DNA from: SSF14 sp046331245
GTDB lineage: Bacteria; Actinomycetota; Acidimicrobiia; Acidimicrobiales; Microtrichaceae
Direction: 5' to 3'
Assembly (NCBI GenBank): GCA_046331245.1
Contig: JAXLRH010000003.1
Span: 1 to 64,000, forward strand
DNA: 64,000 nucleotides
This document shows positions 22,477 to 30,990 of this stretch, piece by piece. The stretch's first letter is position 1; the number at the start of each line of letters is the position of its first letter. Both the position numbers and the translations under genes were made by a program. The notes under the pieces are model-generated. The model saw only the letters and a list, made by a program, of their open reading frames with translations. It did not search any database and was not told the origin of the DNA.

Positions 22477-23006
22477 GCCTCGATCTGCGCCACCGCATCC
22501 CCCGGTTCTTCGGCTCGCTCCGCCCCGGCCCACCCCGACGCGACGACCTCGACTGGGCGAAGGGCTGCCTGAGCGAGCGTGAGCAGCGCCTGCTCGTCCA
22601 GATGTCGAACCCCGACCTGCGCCATGCCGTGCGGGTCGCCCGCCGGGTGGACGAGGCGTACGACACCGTCGACGATCCCGAGGTGTCCCGCGAGGTGGCG
22701 TTGGCCGCGGCGCTCCTGCACGACGTCGGCAAGTCCGAGGCCCGCCTGGGCACCTACGGCCGGGTGATCGCCACCGTGAGCGGGGTCGTGGGCGGCCTCG
22801 ACATGGCCGAGATCTGGCAGGAGCGCACGGGGTTCACCCGCAAGGTCGGCCTGTACCTGCGCTACGGCATCATCGGCGCCGAGATGCTGGAGCTCGCCGG
22901 CAGCGACCCCGTCGTCATCGCGTGGTCGATCGAGCACCACCTCCCCGAGGACGCGTGGAGCGTGCCCGTGGGGTTCGGGCGTCTGCTGGTCGCCGCGGAC
23001 GAGTAG
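22473..23006 (+). CDS. HD-domain protein
   Basis: A 177-residue protein with a metal-dependent phosphohydrolase HD signature: the HD pair in LAAALLHDVGKSEARLG, an upstream His in DLRHAVRVARRV, and IEHHLPE as a later ligand region. It probably acts on nucleotides or second messengers, but the substrate is not predictable. It is translationally coupled to xerD by GTGA. The 55 bases to the converging trpS stop contain no clear terminator. Confidence 0.75.
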   Translation: MSLDLRHRIPRFFGSLRPGPPRRDDLDWAKGCLSEREQRLLVQMSNPDLRHAVRVARRVDEAYDTVDDPEVSREVALAAALLHDVGKSEARLGTYGRVIATVSGVVGGLDMAEIWQERTGFTRKVGLYLRYGIIGAEMLELAGSDPVVIAWSIEHHLPEDAWSVPVGFGRLLVAADE

Positions 23007-23061
23007 CCCGCGGACGAACAATCAGCGCGAGTCGCCCGCCGTTGGGTCGGGCAGAGGTGCG

Positions 23062-24042
23062 TCAGGGGCGGCCGAGGCCGAGCGCCCGCTCTGCACGTGC
23101 GAGTACGGGGGCGGCCATGGCCTCGGCCTTGTCGGCGCCGATCGCCATGAGACGATCGAGCTCGGCCGGATCGGCCGACAGCTCGGCGAAGCGCTGCTGG
23201 ATGGGCACCAGGTGCTCGATGACGGCCTCGGCGCAGTCCGCCTTGAGCGGGCCGTACTGGTTGTAGCGCTCGGCGAGCGTCTCGGGCTGCTCGCCGGTGA
23301 ACGCGGCGAGGATCGACAGCAGGTTGGAGACGCCCGGCTTCTCCGCCACGTCGTACCGGACGACGCCGTCGGAGTCGGTGACGGCGCGCTTGAACTTCTT
23401 CTCGATGTCCTTCGCCGAATCGAGGACGAGCACGGTGCCGGCGGGGGAGTCGAGCGATTTCGACATCTTCGACGTCGGGTTCTGGAGGTCCATCACCCGG
23501 GCGCCGGCGGCCGGCGTGGAGTGGACGGGCACGACGAACGTCTGCCCGTAGCGGTTGTTGAACCGCTCGGCGGCGTCGCGGCAGAGCTCGATGTGCTGCT
23601 TCTGGTCGGCGCCGACCGGCACCTTCTCGGTGTCGTACAGCAGGATGTCGGCCGCCTGGAGCGCCGGGTAGGTGAACAGGCCCGAGGAGACGAACTGCTG
23701 CTGCTCGCTCTTCTCCTTGAACTGGGTCATCCGGGTGAGCTCGCCGTAGGCGATCGTGCACTGCATGATCCACGCGAGCTGCGCGTGCTGCGGGACGTGG
23801 GACTGGGCGAAGAGCGTGCAGCGCTCCACGTCGAGGCCGCAGGCCATGAGGAGCGCGGCGAAGTCGCGGGTCTTGTGGCGGAGCTCGGTGGGGTCCTTCG
23901 GCACGGTGATGGCGTGCAGGTCGACGATGCAGTAGATCGCGTCGTCCTCGTCGAGGTCGCGCACCCAGTTGATGACCGCGCCGAGGTAGTTCCCCAGATG
24001 GAGGTCGCCGGTCGGTTGGATGCCAGAGAACACGCGTGCCAT
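23062..24042 (-). CDS. trpS: Tryptophanyl-tRNA synthetase
   Basis: A 326-residue class Ic aminoacyl-tRNA synthetase charging tRNA-Trp. The HIGH-like motif is PTGDLHLGNYLGA near the N-terminus and SKMSKSL is the KMSKS loop. The tryptophan-binding region includes YPALQAADILLYD and VPVGADQKQHIEL. It is of normal bacterial length. It is transcribed divergently from scpA. Its start has TACGCT 8 bases upstream, consistent with a leaderless transcript. Confidence 0.96.
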   Translation of the reverse strand: MARVFSGIQPTGDLHLGNYLGAVINWVRDLDEDDAIYCIVDLHAITVPKDPTELRHKTRDFAALLMACGLDVERCTLFAQSHVPQHAQLAWIMQCTIAYGELTRMTQFKEKSEQQQFVSSGLFTYPALQAADILLYDTEKVPVGADQKQHIELCRDAAERFNNRYGQTFVVPVHSTPAAGARVMDLQNPTSKMSKSLDSPAGTVLVLDSAKDIEKKFKRAVTDSDGVVRYDVAEKPGVSNLLSILAAFTGEQPETLAERYNQYGPLKADCAEAVIEHLVPIQQRFAELSADPAELDRLMAIGADKAEAMAAPVLARAERALGLGRP

Positions 24043-24050
24043 GGGGCGTG

Positions 24051-24056
24051 AGCGTA
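24051..24056 (-). promoter_or_regulatory. -10 box for a leaderless trpS transcript
   Basis: Read on the minus strand, TACGCT is followed by 8 bases and the trpS ATG (24042). The spacing puts the transcription start at the start codon. Confidence 0.42.
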
Positions 24057-24106
24057 TGTCAGGCGTCGTGAAATCACCACGTTGTAATTCGCCGCGGCGG
24101 ACGCGG

Positions 24107-24112
24107 TAGCAT
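24107..24112 (+). promoter_or_regulatory. -10 box for a leaderless scpA transcript
   Basis: TAGCAT is followed by exactly 7 bases and GTG 24120. This supports GTG 24120 over the ATG at 24111, which overlaps the box itself. Confidence 0.45.
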
Positions 24113-24119
24113 GTGCGCC

Positions 24120-24899
24120 GTGGCGATCGATGTGCAGACCGACGTGTTCCAGGGCCCGTTCGACCTGCTCCTGCACCTGATCCTCCGCGATCAGGTCGAC
24201 CTCTACGAGGTCTCGCTCACCAAGATCGTCGACGCCTACCTCGCCCACATGGCGCAGATGGCCGACCTCGACCTCGACGTGGCCACCGAGTTCCTGCTGA
24301 TCGCCGCCACGCTCGTCGAGCTCAAGGCCCGCCGCCTGCTCCCCGGGCTCGACGACGGCGACCTCGACGACGAGCTGGGCATCTGGGAGGAGCGCGACCT
24401 CCTGCTGGCCCGCCTCCTCGAGTGCAAGACCTTCAAGGACGCGGCGCTGGTGCTGTCGGATCTCCACGCGACGGCGGGCCAGTGCTTCGCCCGGCGCGTC
24501 GGGCCCGACGAGCGCTTCATCGACCTCACGCCCGACTCGCTGGTGGGCGTGTCGCCCCTGCAGCTGCGGGCGGCGTTCATGCGCGCGGCGGCGCCGAAGC
24601 CCGAGCCCCGCATCGACCTCTTCCACGTCGCGCCGATCCGGGCGTCGGTGGTGGAGGCCGTGGCCGAGCTGCTCGACGAGCTGCCCCGCGTCGGCCGCAT
24701 CTCCTTCCGCGATCTCACGGCGGCGTTCGTCGAGAAGCTCGAGATCGTCGTCCGCTTCCTCGCCGTGCTCGAGCTGTTCAAGCAGGGCCACGTCGACCTG
24801 GAGCAGGCGACCAACTTCGGTGACATCCAGATCATCTGGACTGGCGGCGACGACGTCGACGGCACGAGCCTGTCGCTCGTCGACATGTACGAGGGGTAG
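24120..24899 (+). CDS. scpA: Segregation and condensation protein A
   Basis: A 259-residue kleisin that joins the SMC ATPase and ScpB to compact and segregate chromosomes. The N-terminal signature VFQGPFDLLLHLILRDQVDLYEVS is clear (here read as VFQGPFDLLLHLI plus the following segment), with LLIAATLVELKARRLLP after it and a C-terminal winged-helix domain ending DIQIIW. I favour GTG 24120; ATG 24111 would add three residues but sits in the probable promoter. scpB follows 11 bases later. Unlike mycobacteria, no parA gene precedes it. Confidence 0.92.
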   Translation: MAIDVQTDVFQGPFDLLLHLILRDQVDLYEVSLTKIVDAYLAHMAQMADLDLDVATEFLLIAATLVELKARRLLPGLDDGDLDDELGIWEERDLLLARLLECKTFKDAALVLSDLHATAGQCFARRVGPDERFIDLTPDSLVGVSPLQLRAAFMRAAAPKPEPRIDLFHVAPIRASVVEAVAELLDELPRVGRISFRDLTAAFVEKLEIVVRFLAVLELFKQGHVDLEQATNFGDIQIIWTGGDDVDGTSLSLVDMYEG

Positions 24900-24910
24900 C
24901 TGAGGGACCA

Positions 24911-25669
24911 ATGACCGAGGGCACAGAGCAACACGAGGCAAAGCGCGCGCTGGAGGCGATCATCATGGTCGCCGACGAGCCGGCCGATCCGCGCCTCCTG
25001 GCGCAGCTGATCGAGCTGTCGCCGCAGCGCATCGACGAGTTGTGCGAGGAGCTCGCCGCCGAGTACGACGCCGAGGAGCGCGGGTTCGCGCTGGTGAAGG
25101 TGGCCGGCGGCTGGCGCTTCCAGAGCCGCGGCGAGCTGTCGCCCTACGTCGAGCGGTTCGTGCTCACCGGCCAGTCGGCCCGCCTCTCGGCGGCGGCGCT
25201 CGAGACGCTGTCGATCGTCGCCTACAAGCAGCCCATCTCCCGCGCCCAGGTGGCGGCGATCCGCGGTGTGAGCGTGGACGGCGTGATGCGCACGCTGCAG
25301 CAGCGTGGCTACATCGGCGAACTGGCCCGCGACCCGGGCCCCGGCCAGGCGGTGCTGTTCGGTACCACGGGGCTGTTCCTGGAGCGCCTCGGTCTGAACA
25401 GCCTCGACGAGCTGCCGCCGCTGGGCGACTTCGTGCCCGGTCCCGAGGTGGTCGAGGCGCTCGAGGCCGGTCTTCGCGTGCACGACGACGACGCACCGAC
25501 CGCCGTCGCCGCCGAGGCTCCCGAGGCTCCCGTGGCCGTGGCCGCTGCCGGCGAGACGATCGGTGCCGCCGACGGCGAGGGCGACGACGAGGCGGTCATC
25601 GATCTGCGCGACGCCACCCCGCTGTCGCTCGACGCACTGGACGTGCTCGCCGACGACGCCGGTCGTTGA
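24911..25669 (+). CDS. scpB: Segregation and condensation protein B
   Basis: A 252-residue partner of ScpA in the SMC complex. Two winged-helix domains are seen in EAIIMVADEPADPRLLAQL and AALETLSIVAYKQPISRAQV, then GYIGELARDPGPGQAVLFGT. The C-terminal 70 residues are an Ala/Asp/Glu-rich tail not found in most ScpB proteins and probably disordered. GAGGG lies 5 bases before ATG 24911. rluB starts 10 bases after its stop. Confidence 0.93.
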   Translation: MTEGTEQHEAKRALEAIIMVADEPADPRLLAQLIELSPQRIDELCEELAAEYDAEERGFALVKVAGGWRFQSRGELSPYVERFVLTGQSARLSAAALETLSIVAYKQPISRAQVAAIRGVSVDGVMRTLQQRGYIGELARDPGPGQAVLFGTTGLFLERLGLNSLDELPPLGDFVPGPEVVEALEAGLRVHDDDAPTAVAAEAPEAPVAVAAAGETIGAADGEGDDEAVIDLRDATPLSLDALDVLADDAGR

Positions 25670-25679
25670 CCGGCCCGAC

Positions 25680-26423
25680 GTGACCGGCCGACCGGGCCCC
25701 GGCGCGGGCCCCGAGGGCGAGCGCCTGCAGAAGGTGCTGGCGCAGGCGGGCATCGGCAGCCGGCGGGTGTGCGAGATCTACATCGACGAGGGCCGCGTAT
25801 CGGTCAACGGCGTCGTCGCGCGGCTCGGCCAGCGCGTCGACCCGGAGACCGACGTGATCGAGGTGGACGGCAGCCAGATCGGCGTGAAGCCGGGCCTCGT
25901 CCACTACCTCCTCAACAAGCCGGCCGGCGTCGTCACGACGGCCTCGGACACCCACGGCCGCCCGACGGTGGTCGAGCTCGTGCCCGACGAGCCCCGCGTG
26001 TTCCCCGTCGGGCGGCTCGACGCCGAGACCGAGGGGCTGCTGCTCCTGACCAACGACGGCGACCTCACGCATCGCCTCACCCACCCCTCGTTCGGCGTGC
26101 CCAAGGAGTACCTCGCGGAGGTGGTCGGCGAGCCGTCTCGGGGTGCGCTCCGTCAGCTCCGGCAGGGCGTGACGCTGGAGGACGGCGTCACCGCGCCGGC
26201 CACCGCGTCGCTGCTGGCGCCCAATCTGGTGCGGCTCGTCATCCACGAGGGCCGCAACCGGCAGGTGCGACGCATGTGCGAGGCCGTCGGCCATCCCGTG
26301 GTGCGACTGGTGCGTACCCGCATCGGTCCGCTCACCGACACGACGCTCGCGCCGGGGGAGTGGCGGCCGCTCACCCAGGCGGAGGTTCGCTCGCTCGAAC
26401 GAGCGGTCGGCGCCGCGGAATAG
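25680..26423 (+). CDS. rluB: RluB/RsuA-family pseudouridine synthase
   Basis: A 247-residue enzyme that isomerises a uridine of 23S rRNA (RluB, U2605 in E. coli). The N-terminal S4 domain is GERLQKVLAQAGIGSRRV, the catalytic motif with nucleophile Asp is FPVGRLDAETEGLLLL, and RNRQVRRMCEAVGHPV is the typical C-terminal motif. GTG 25680 is the first good start after the scpB stop; the frame continues upstream but only as an scpB shadow. The scpA-scpB-rluB order is conserved in actinobacteria and Firmicutes. Confidence 0.92.
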   Translation: MTGRPGPGAGPEGERLQKVLAQAGIGSRRVCEIYIDEGRVSVNGVVARLGQRVDPETDVIEVDGSQIGVKPGLVHYLLNKPAGVVTTASDTHGRPTVVELVPDEPRVFPVGRLDAETEGLLLLTNDGDLTHRLTHPSFGVPKEYLAEVVGEPSRGALRQLRQGVTLEDGVTAPATASLLAPNLVRLVIHEGRNRQVRRMCEAVGHPVVRLVRTRIGPLTDTTLAPGEWRPLTQAEVRSLERAVGAAE

Positions 26424-26428
26424 ACCGG

Positions 26429-26434
26429 TAGGAT
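26429..26434 (+). promoter_or_regulatory. -10 box for a leaderless aroH transcript
   Basis: TAGGAT lies 8 bases before the aroH ATG (26443), just after the rluB stop. It suggests the aromatic block has its own leaderless promoter. No clear -35 element is visible. Confidence 0.45.
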
Positions 26435-26442
26435 CGGCGCCC

Positions 26443-26811
26443 ATGTCCACCAGCGTCCGTGCCCTCCGGGGCGCCACCACGTTCGACGTCGACGAGGCGG
26501 AGCACGTGTCCGATCGTGTCGTCGAGCTCGTCAGCGAGATGCTGAGCCGCAACGGCGTCGACCACGACGCCCTGATCTCGATCATCTTCACGGCCACCGA
26601 CGACCTGACCAGCGTCTTCCCGGCGACGGCCGCCCGCCGCATCGGCCTCGGCGACGTGCCGCTGATCTGTGCCCGCGAGCTGTCGATCGACGGCGCGATG
26701 GCCCAGTGCGTGCGCGTGCTCATGCACCTCGAGACCACGCTCGACCGGCGTGAGCTCCGTCACGTGTACCTGCACGGCGCGCGGGGCCTGCGCGACGACC
26801 TGCCCGAATGA
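26443..26811 (+). CDS. aroH: Chorismate mutase, AroH type
   Basis: A 122-residue monofunctional chorismate mutase of the trimeric Bacillus type, converting chorismate to prephenate. Features include RALRGATTFDVDE at the N-terminus (catalytic Arg), FTATDDLTSVFPA, and RHVYLHGARGLRDDL at the C-terminus. It overlaps tyrA by 4 bases (ATGA), so the two consecutive steps to tyrosine are coupled. Confidence 0.94.
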   Translation: MSTSVRALRGATTFDVDEAEHVSDRVVELVSEMLSRNGVDHDALISIIFTATDDLTSVFPATAARRIGLGDVPLICARELSIDGAMAQCVRVLMHLETTLDRRELRHVYLHGARGLRDDLPE

Positions 26812-27881
26812 ACGACGTCCGGCGACGAGCGCAGATCCGCGGCACCGGCCTCATCGGCGGGTCCGTGGGCATGGCGCTGCGGGCGAACGGCTGGTTCGTC
26901 ACCGGTGACGACGCCGACGCGTCGGCGGCGTCGGCAGCGCTGGACCGCGGGGCCGTCGACGCCGTCGGGGTCGACCCCACGGCCGAGATCTGCTTCATCG
27001 CGCTGCCCGTCGGCGCGATCGCCGCGGCTGCGCGAGCGCTCCTCGACGTCGCGCCGTGGGTCGTGACCGACGTGGGGAGCGTGAAGAGCCCGATCGTCGC
27101 CGCCGTCGACCACCCGCGGTTCATCGGGGGTCACCCCATGGCGGGGTCCGAGCAGGAGGGCATCGCCGGCTCGAACGCGTCGATGTTCGAGGGCGCCGTG
27201 TGGGTGCTCACGCCGTCGGAGCGAACCGCTCCGGAGGCGCAGGCGCTGGTGCACTCGGTGGTGAGCGGGTTCGGGGCGGACGTGGTCACGATGAGCGCCG
27301 ACGTGCACGACCGCGTGGTGGCCATGGTGTCGCACGTGCCGCATCTCACCGCCGCCACCCTCATGGGCCGTGCCGCGGCGCGCTCGGAGCAGACCGGCCA
27401 GGGCCCGCTGCTGCGCCTCGCTGCCGGCGGATTCCGCGACATGACGCGCATCGCGTCCGGTCACCCGGGAATCTGGCCCGACATCTGCGCCGAGAATCGC
27501 ACCGCCATCGTCGAGGTGCTCGACGACCTCATCTCCGACCTCTCCGACGTGCGGAGCGTCGTGGCGACCGGCGACCGCGACGGCCTGCTCCGTCGTCTCG
27601 AGGCTGCCCGCCAGGCCCGGAAGAACCTGCCCACGACGGTTCCCCGCCCCGACGAGCTCGTCGAGCTGCGGGTGGGAGTGCCCGACCGCCCGGGCGTGCT
27701 CGCGGCGGTCACGACGCTCGCGACGGAACACGACGTCAACATCTACGACATCGAGATCGCCCACTCGGCCGAGGGCCCACGTGGTGTGCTGATCCTGCTC
27801 GTGGACTCCGGCACGGTCGAGACGTTCGTCGAGAGCCTCGTGGCCGAGGGGTACGCCGTCGCGTCCCGGCCGCTCGCGTGA
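26808..27881 (+). CDS. tyrA: Prephenate dehydrogenase with ACT domain
   Basis: A 357-residue NAD-dependent enzyme converting prephenate to 4-hydroxyphenylpyruvate. The Rossmann loop is IRGTGLIGGSVGMAL (an Ile-Arg pair replaces the more usual small residues before the first Gly). GGHPMAGSEQEGI carries the catalytic His, and HVPHLTAATL follows. A C-terminal ACT domain (about 280-357, VELRVGVPDRPGVLAAVTTL) probably binds tyrosine for feedback control. Its stop and the aroA start share one base (TGATG). Confidence 0.92.
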   Translation: MNDVRRRAQIRGTGLIGGSVGMALRANGWFVTGDDADASAASAALDRGAVDAVGVDPTAEICFIALPVGAIAAAARALLDVAPWVVTDVGSVKSPIVAAVDHPRFIGGHPMAGSEQEGIAGSNASMFEGAVWVLTPSERTAPEAQALVHSVVSGFGADVVTMSADVHDRVVAMVSHVPHLTAATLMGRAAARSEQTGQGPLLRLAAGGFRDMTRIASGHPGIWPDICAENRTAIVEVLDDLISDLSDVRSVVATGDRDGLLRRLEAARQARKNLPTTVPRPDELVELRVGVPDRPGVLAAVTTLATEHDVNIYDIEIAHSAEGPRGVLILLVDSGTVETFVESLVAEGYAVASRPLA

Positions 27882-29191
27882 TGGCCGCGCCGTCCGATCC
27901 GCTCCCGGACCCGCTGCCGGTCGAGCCGCTCACGGGCCCGCTCGCCGCGACGGTGGTGATCCCCGGCTCCAAGTCGCTCACCAACCGCGCGCTCGTGTGC
28001 GCGGCGCTCGGCGACGGCCCGTCGGTGCTGACGGGAGTGCTCGACTCCGACGACACGCGGGTGATGCTCGACGGTCTCCGTGCGCTCGGCGTGCAGATCG
28101 ACGACGCCGACGACCGGGTCACCGTGTGGGGTCGTCGGGGCCGGTTCGACGGTGGGGCCCGCACGGTGGACGCCGGCCTGTCGGGTACGACCTCGCGGTT
28201 CCTGCTCGCCGTCGCCGCCCTGTGCCCGGGACCCGTCACGGTCGACGGCGGCGCCCCGCTGCGGGCGCGGCCGATGGCCGACGGCGTCGCCGCGCTCGAG
28301 GCGCTCGGCTGCGAGGTGGCGAGCGACGGTGGTCGCCTGCCCATCACCGTGGCGCGACCCGAGGACGAGTTCACGGGTTCGATCACCGTGCGCGGCGAGG
28401 TCTCCAGCCAGTTCCTGTCGGGCCTGCTCCTGGCCGCGCCGTGCCTGCCCGACGGGCTGGAGATCACCGTGGACGGGCCGCTCCAGTCCGTTCCCTACGT
28501 CGAGATGACGATCGCCGTGATGCGGGCGTTCGGCGCACGCGTCGAGCAGTCGGACGATCTGCGGTGGTTCGCCGTCGAGCCCACCGGCTACCAGCACACG
28601 GCGTACGCGATCGAGCCCGACGCGTCGGCGGCATCGTACGTCCTCGCCGCAGCGGCGCTGTGCGGTGGGACGGTGACGGTGCCCGGCCTCGGCAGCGACA
28701 GCGTGCAGGGCGACGTCCGCTTCGCCGAGGTGCTCCGCACCTACGGTGCGACCGTGACCGTGACGAGCGACTCGGTGACCGTCACCGGCGACCGTCTGCT
28801 GGGTGGCGACGTCGACATGGGCGACATCAGCGACACGGCCCAGACGCTGGCGGCGATCGCCCCGTTCGCGGAGGCGCCGACGACCATCCACGGCATCGGG
28901 TTCATCCGCGGCAAGGAGACCGACCGCATCGCGGCCGTCGTCACCGAGCTCGGCAAGCTGGGCGTCGTGGCCTCCGAGCAACCCGACGGCCTCCACGTCG
29001 AGCCGGGAGACGTGTCGCCCGCGACCGTCGACACCTACGACGACCACCGGATGGCGATGAGCTTCGCCGTGCTCGGCCTGCGCGCGCCCGGCGTCGCGAT
29101 TGCCGATCCGGGCTGCGTGTCGAAGACGTTCCCGGGCTTCTGGAACACTCTGGAGGACATGCGGAGGCAATCGGAGGGACACGGCTCGTGA
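27881..29191 (+). CDS. aroA: 3-phosphoshikimate 1-carboxyvinyltransferase (EPSP synthase)
   Basis: A 436-residue shikimate-pathway enzyme that joins phosphoenolpyruvate to shikimate 3-phosphate; the target of glyphosate. Motifs are IPGSKSLTNRALV, GLSGTTSRFLLAVAAL, FIRGKETDRIAAVVTEL and YDDHRMAMSFAVLGL. The length is normal. The ATG at 27881 overlaps the tyrA stop by one base. It completes an aroH-tyrA-aroA unit placed between rluB and cmk, an arrangement also seen as aroA/tyrA-cmk in other bacteria. Confidence 0.95.
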   Translation: MAAPSDPLPDPLPVEPLTGPLAATVVIPGSKSLTNRALVCAALGDGPSVLTGVLDSDDTRVMLDGLRALGVQIDDADDRVTVWGRRGRFDGGARTVDAGLSGTTSRFLLAVAALCPGPVTVDGGAPLRARPMADGVAALEALGCEVASDGGRLPITVARPEDEFTGSITVRGEVSSQFLSGLLLAAPCLPDGLEITVDGPLQSVPYVEMTIAVMRAFGARVEQSDDLRWFAVEPTGYQHTAYAIEPDASAASYVLAAAALCGGTVTVPGLGSDSVQGDVRFAEVLRTYGATVTVTSDSVTVTGDRLLGGDVDMGDISDTAQTLAAIAPFAEAPTTIHGIGFIRGKETDRIAAVVTELGKLGVVASEQPDGLHVEPGDVSPATVDTYDDHRMAMSFAVLGLRAPGVAIADPGCVSKTFPGFWNTLEDMRRQSEGHGS

Positions 29192-29853
29192 GTGGCATCG
29201 GACACGTCGTCGCGATCGACGGGCCGGCCGGCTCGGGCAAGTCGACGATCTCGCGCCTGGTCGCCGAACGACTCGGCCTGCAGATGCTCGACACCGGGGC
29301 GATGTACCGGGCGGTCACCTGCGCCGTGCTGCGTGCCGGCGGCGACGTGAGCGACGGCGAGGTGGCCACCGCTGCGGCCGAGCAGGCCGACATCTCGGTG
29401 GGGTCCGCCGTCGTGATCGACGGCGCCGACGTGACCGACGAGATCCGCGGCCCCGCCGTGTCGGCGAACGTGAGCGTCGTGGCCGCGCACCCCGGCGTGC
29501 GCCGGCGGCTCGTGGGCCTCCAACGGTCGTGGATGGCCGAGCACGGCGGTGGTGTGGTGGAGGGTCGCGACATCGGCACCGTCGTGTTCCCCGACGCCCC
29601 GCTCAAGATCTTCCTCACCGCGTCGCCGGAGGTGCGAGCCCGCCGGCGCGCCGGCGAGGGCATCGTCGACGAGTCGACCGCAGCGGCGAACATCGCCGAG
29701 CGCGATCGCATCGACTCGACCCGCGACCACTCGCCGCTGCTGGCAGCCGACGACGCGGTGGTGGTCGACACCTCCCACCTGAGCATCGAGCAGGTGGTGG
29801 ACCGCATCGTGGACGAAGCCTCGGCCAGAGGCCTGGGCTCCAGGAGAACGTGA
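29188..29853 (+). CDS. cmk: Cytidylate kinase
   Basis: A 221-residue kinase forming CDP from CMP. The P-loop DGPAGSGKST is at residues 11-20, followed by LDTGAMYRAVTCAVL, and GRDIGTVVFPDAPLKIFL is the family signature. The GTG at 29188 overlaps the aroA stop. plsC follows after 26 bases, where mycobacteria have der directly. Confidence 0.95.
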   Translation: MSGIGHVVAIDGPAGSGKSTISRLVAERLGLQMLDTGAMYRAVTCAVLRAGGDVSDGEVATAAAEQADISVGSAVVIDGADVTDEIRGPAVSANVSVVAAHPGVRRRLVGLQRSWMAEHGGGVVEGRDIGTVVFPDAPLKIFLTASPEVRARRRAGEGIVDESTAAANIAERDRIDSTRDHSPLLAADDAVVVDTSHLSIEQVVDRIVDEASARGLGSRRT

Positions 29854-29879
29854 GCCGTGGGCTCGGAACGGAGAGACAG

Positions 29880-30545
29880 ATGAGCGACACCCCCGCCGCA
29901 CGAGGTCGACTCGCGCTGGCCGCGTACCGGGTGCTCTGGTGGGTGGCACGGACGTTGACCGGCGCGTACTGGCGCCTCGAGATCGTGGGCGGGGAGCGCG
30001 TGCCCCGCTCGGGCGCGTTCGTGGTCGCGCCGGTGCACCGGTCGAACCTCGACTTCCTGCTCGCCGGCCTCGCGGTGAAGCGCCCGGTGCGCTACATGGC
30101 CAAGTCGTCGATCTTCCTCGGCGGCATCGTCGACAAGTTCCTCAACACGATGGGCGCCTTCCCGGTGGTGCGCGACACGGCCGACTTCAGCGCCATCCGG
30201 ACCTGTGAGGCGCTGCTCGCCGCGGGCGAACCGGTGGTGGTGTTCCCCGAGGGGCGCCGCAAGGACGGCGACACGCTGGTGGACCTCTTCGACGGCCCGG
30301 CCTTCGTGGCCGCCCGTCAGCGGGTGCCGATCCTGCCCGTCGGCATCGGCGGCTCGGACAAGGCGATGCCGATCGGCAGCAAGATGATCTTCCCGAGGAA
30401 GGTCGTCATCGTGATCGGCGAGCCGATCTACCCCGACGTGGACGTCGACGGGCGGGTGCCGAGGTCGGCCATCACGGCGTTGACCGAGCACCTCCGCGAG
30501 GACGTGCAGTCGGCGTATGACACAGCACGGCGGCTTGCCGGCTGA
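29880..30545 (+). CDS. plsC: 1-acyl-sn-glycerol-3-phosphate acyltransferase (PlsC family)
   Basis: A 221-residue membrane-associated acyltransferase making phosphatidic acid. The HX4D catalytic motif is APVHRSNLDFLLAG and the acceptor motif is VFPEGRRKDG. A hydrophobic N-terminal segment anchors it. GGAGAG (29870-29875) lies 4 bases before ATG 29880. A cmk-plsC-type pairing is common, and the gene may be coexpressed with the kinase upstream. Confidence 0.9.
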   Translation: MSDTPAARGRLALAAYRVLWWVARTLTGAYWRLEIVGGERVPRSGAFVVAPVHRSNLDFLLAGLAVKRPVRYMAKSSIFLGGIVDKFLNTMGAFPVVRDTADFSAIRTCEALLAAGEPVVVFPEGRRKDGDTLVDLFDGPAFVAARQRVPILPVGIGGSDKAMPIGSKMIFPRKVVIVIGEPIYPDVDVDGRVPRSAITALTEHLREDVQSAYDTARRLAG

Positions 30546-30574
30546 TCAGCGCAGCTCGGCGATTGGCCGGCTGA

Positions 30575-30949
30575 TCAGTGTGACAGCGCGATGCCCACGA
30601 ACATCGCGCCGATGGCCCCGAGGGACGCCAGCGCACCACCGATCGCGAGCGCGGGCTTCGACTTGCCGATGATGTGGATGCCGGCGCCGGCGCCGGAGAT
30701 GACCACGAGCAGGAACTTGAGGCCGAACAGGCCCTGATCCAGGTCGTCGACGACCAGCATGTTCCAGATGCCGGTGAGGACGGCGATGCCGAACGCCGGC
30801 CAGGCGATGCGGTTGAAGGCCTGGGCGACGAGCTTGGGTGCGTCGGGGCTGATCTTGCGGAGCGTGGGCACGAGTCCGCCGAGCACGATCTGGCCGCCCA
30901 CCCAGACGGACGCGGAGAGCACGTGGAGGAAGAGTCGGAAGTTGTCCAT
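30575..30949 (-). CDS. Small CopD-like integral membrane protein
   Basis: A 124-residue protein with four predicted helices. The first has LFLHVLSASVWVGGQIVLGG, resembling the His-containing helices of copper-resistance CopD or DUF2269-like proteins; AWPAFGIAVLTGIWN is the second. The function is unproven; it may handle copper or haem. The ATG at 30949 was chosen because the longer frame upstream is a shadow of ispH. It lies 41 bases after ispH on the same strand. Confidence 0.7.
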   Translation of the reverse strand: MDNFRLFLHVLSASVWVGGQIVLGGLVPTLRKISPDAPKLVAQAFNRIAWPAFGIAVLTGIWNMLVVDDLDQGLFGLKFLLVVISGAGAGIHIIGKSKPALAIGGALASLGAIGAMFVGIALSH

Positions 30950-30990
30950 GCCCTCAGTCTCGCGATGCCGCCCGTGCCGGGGCGAACCCG

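Noticed and set aside
22990..23020. Short direct repeat CGCGGACGA around the HD-protein stop codon
   Set aside because: Nine bases only and in GC-rich sequence; no pairing or conserved context.
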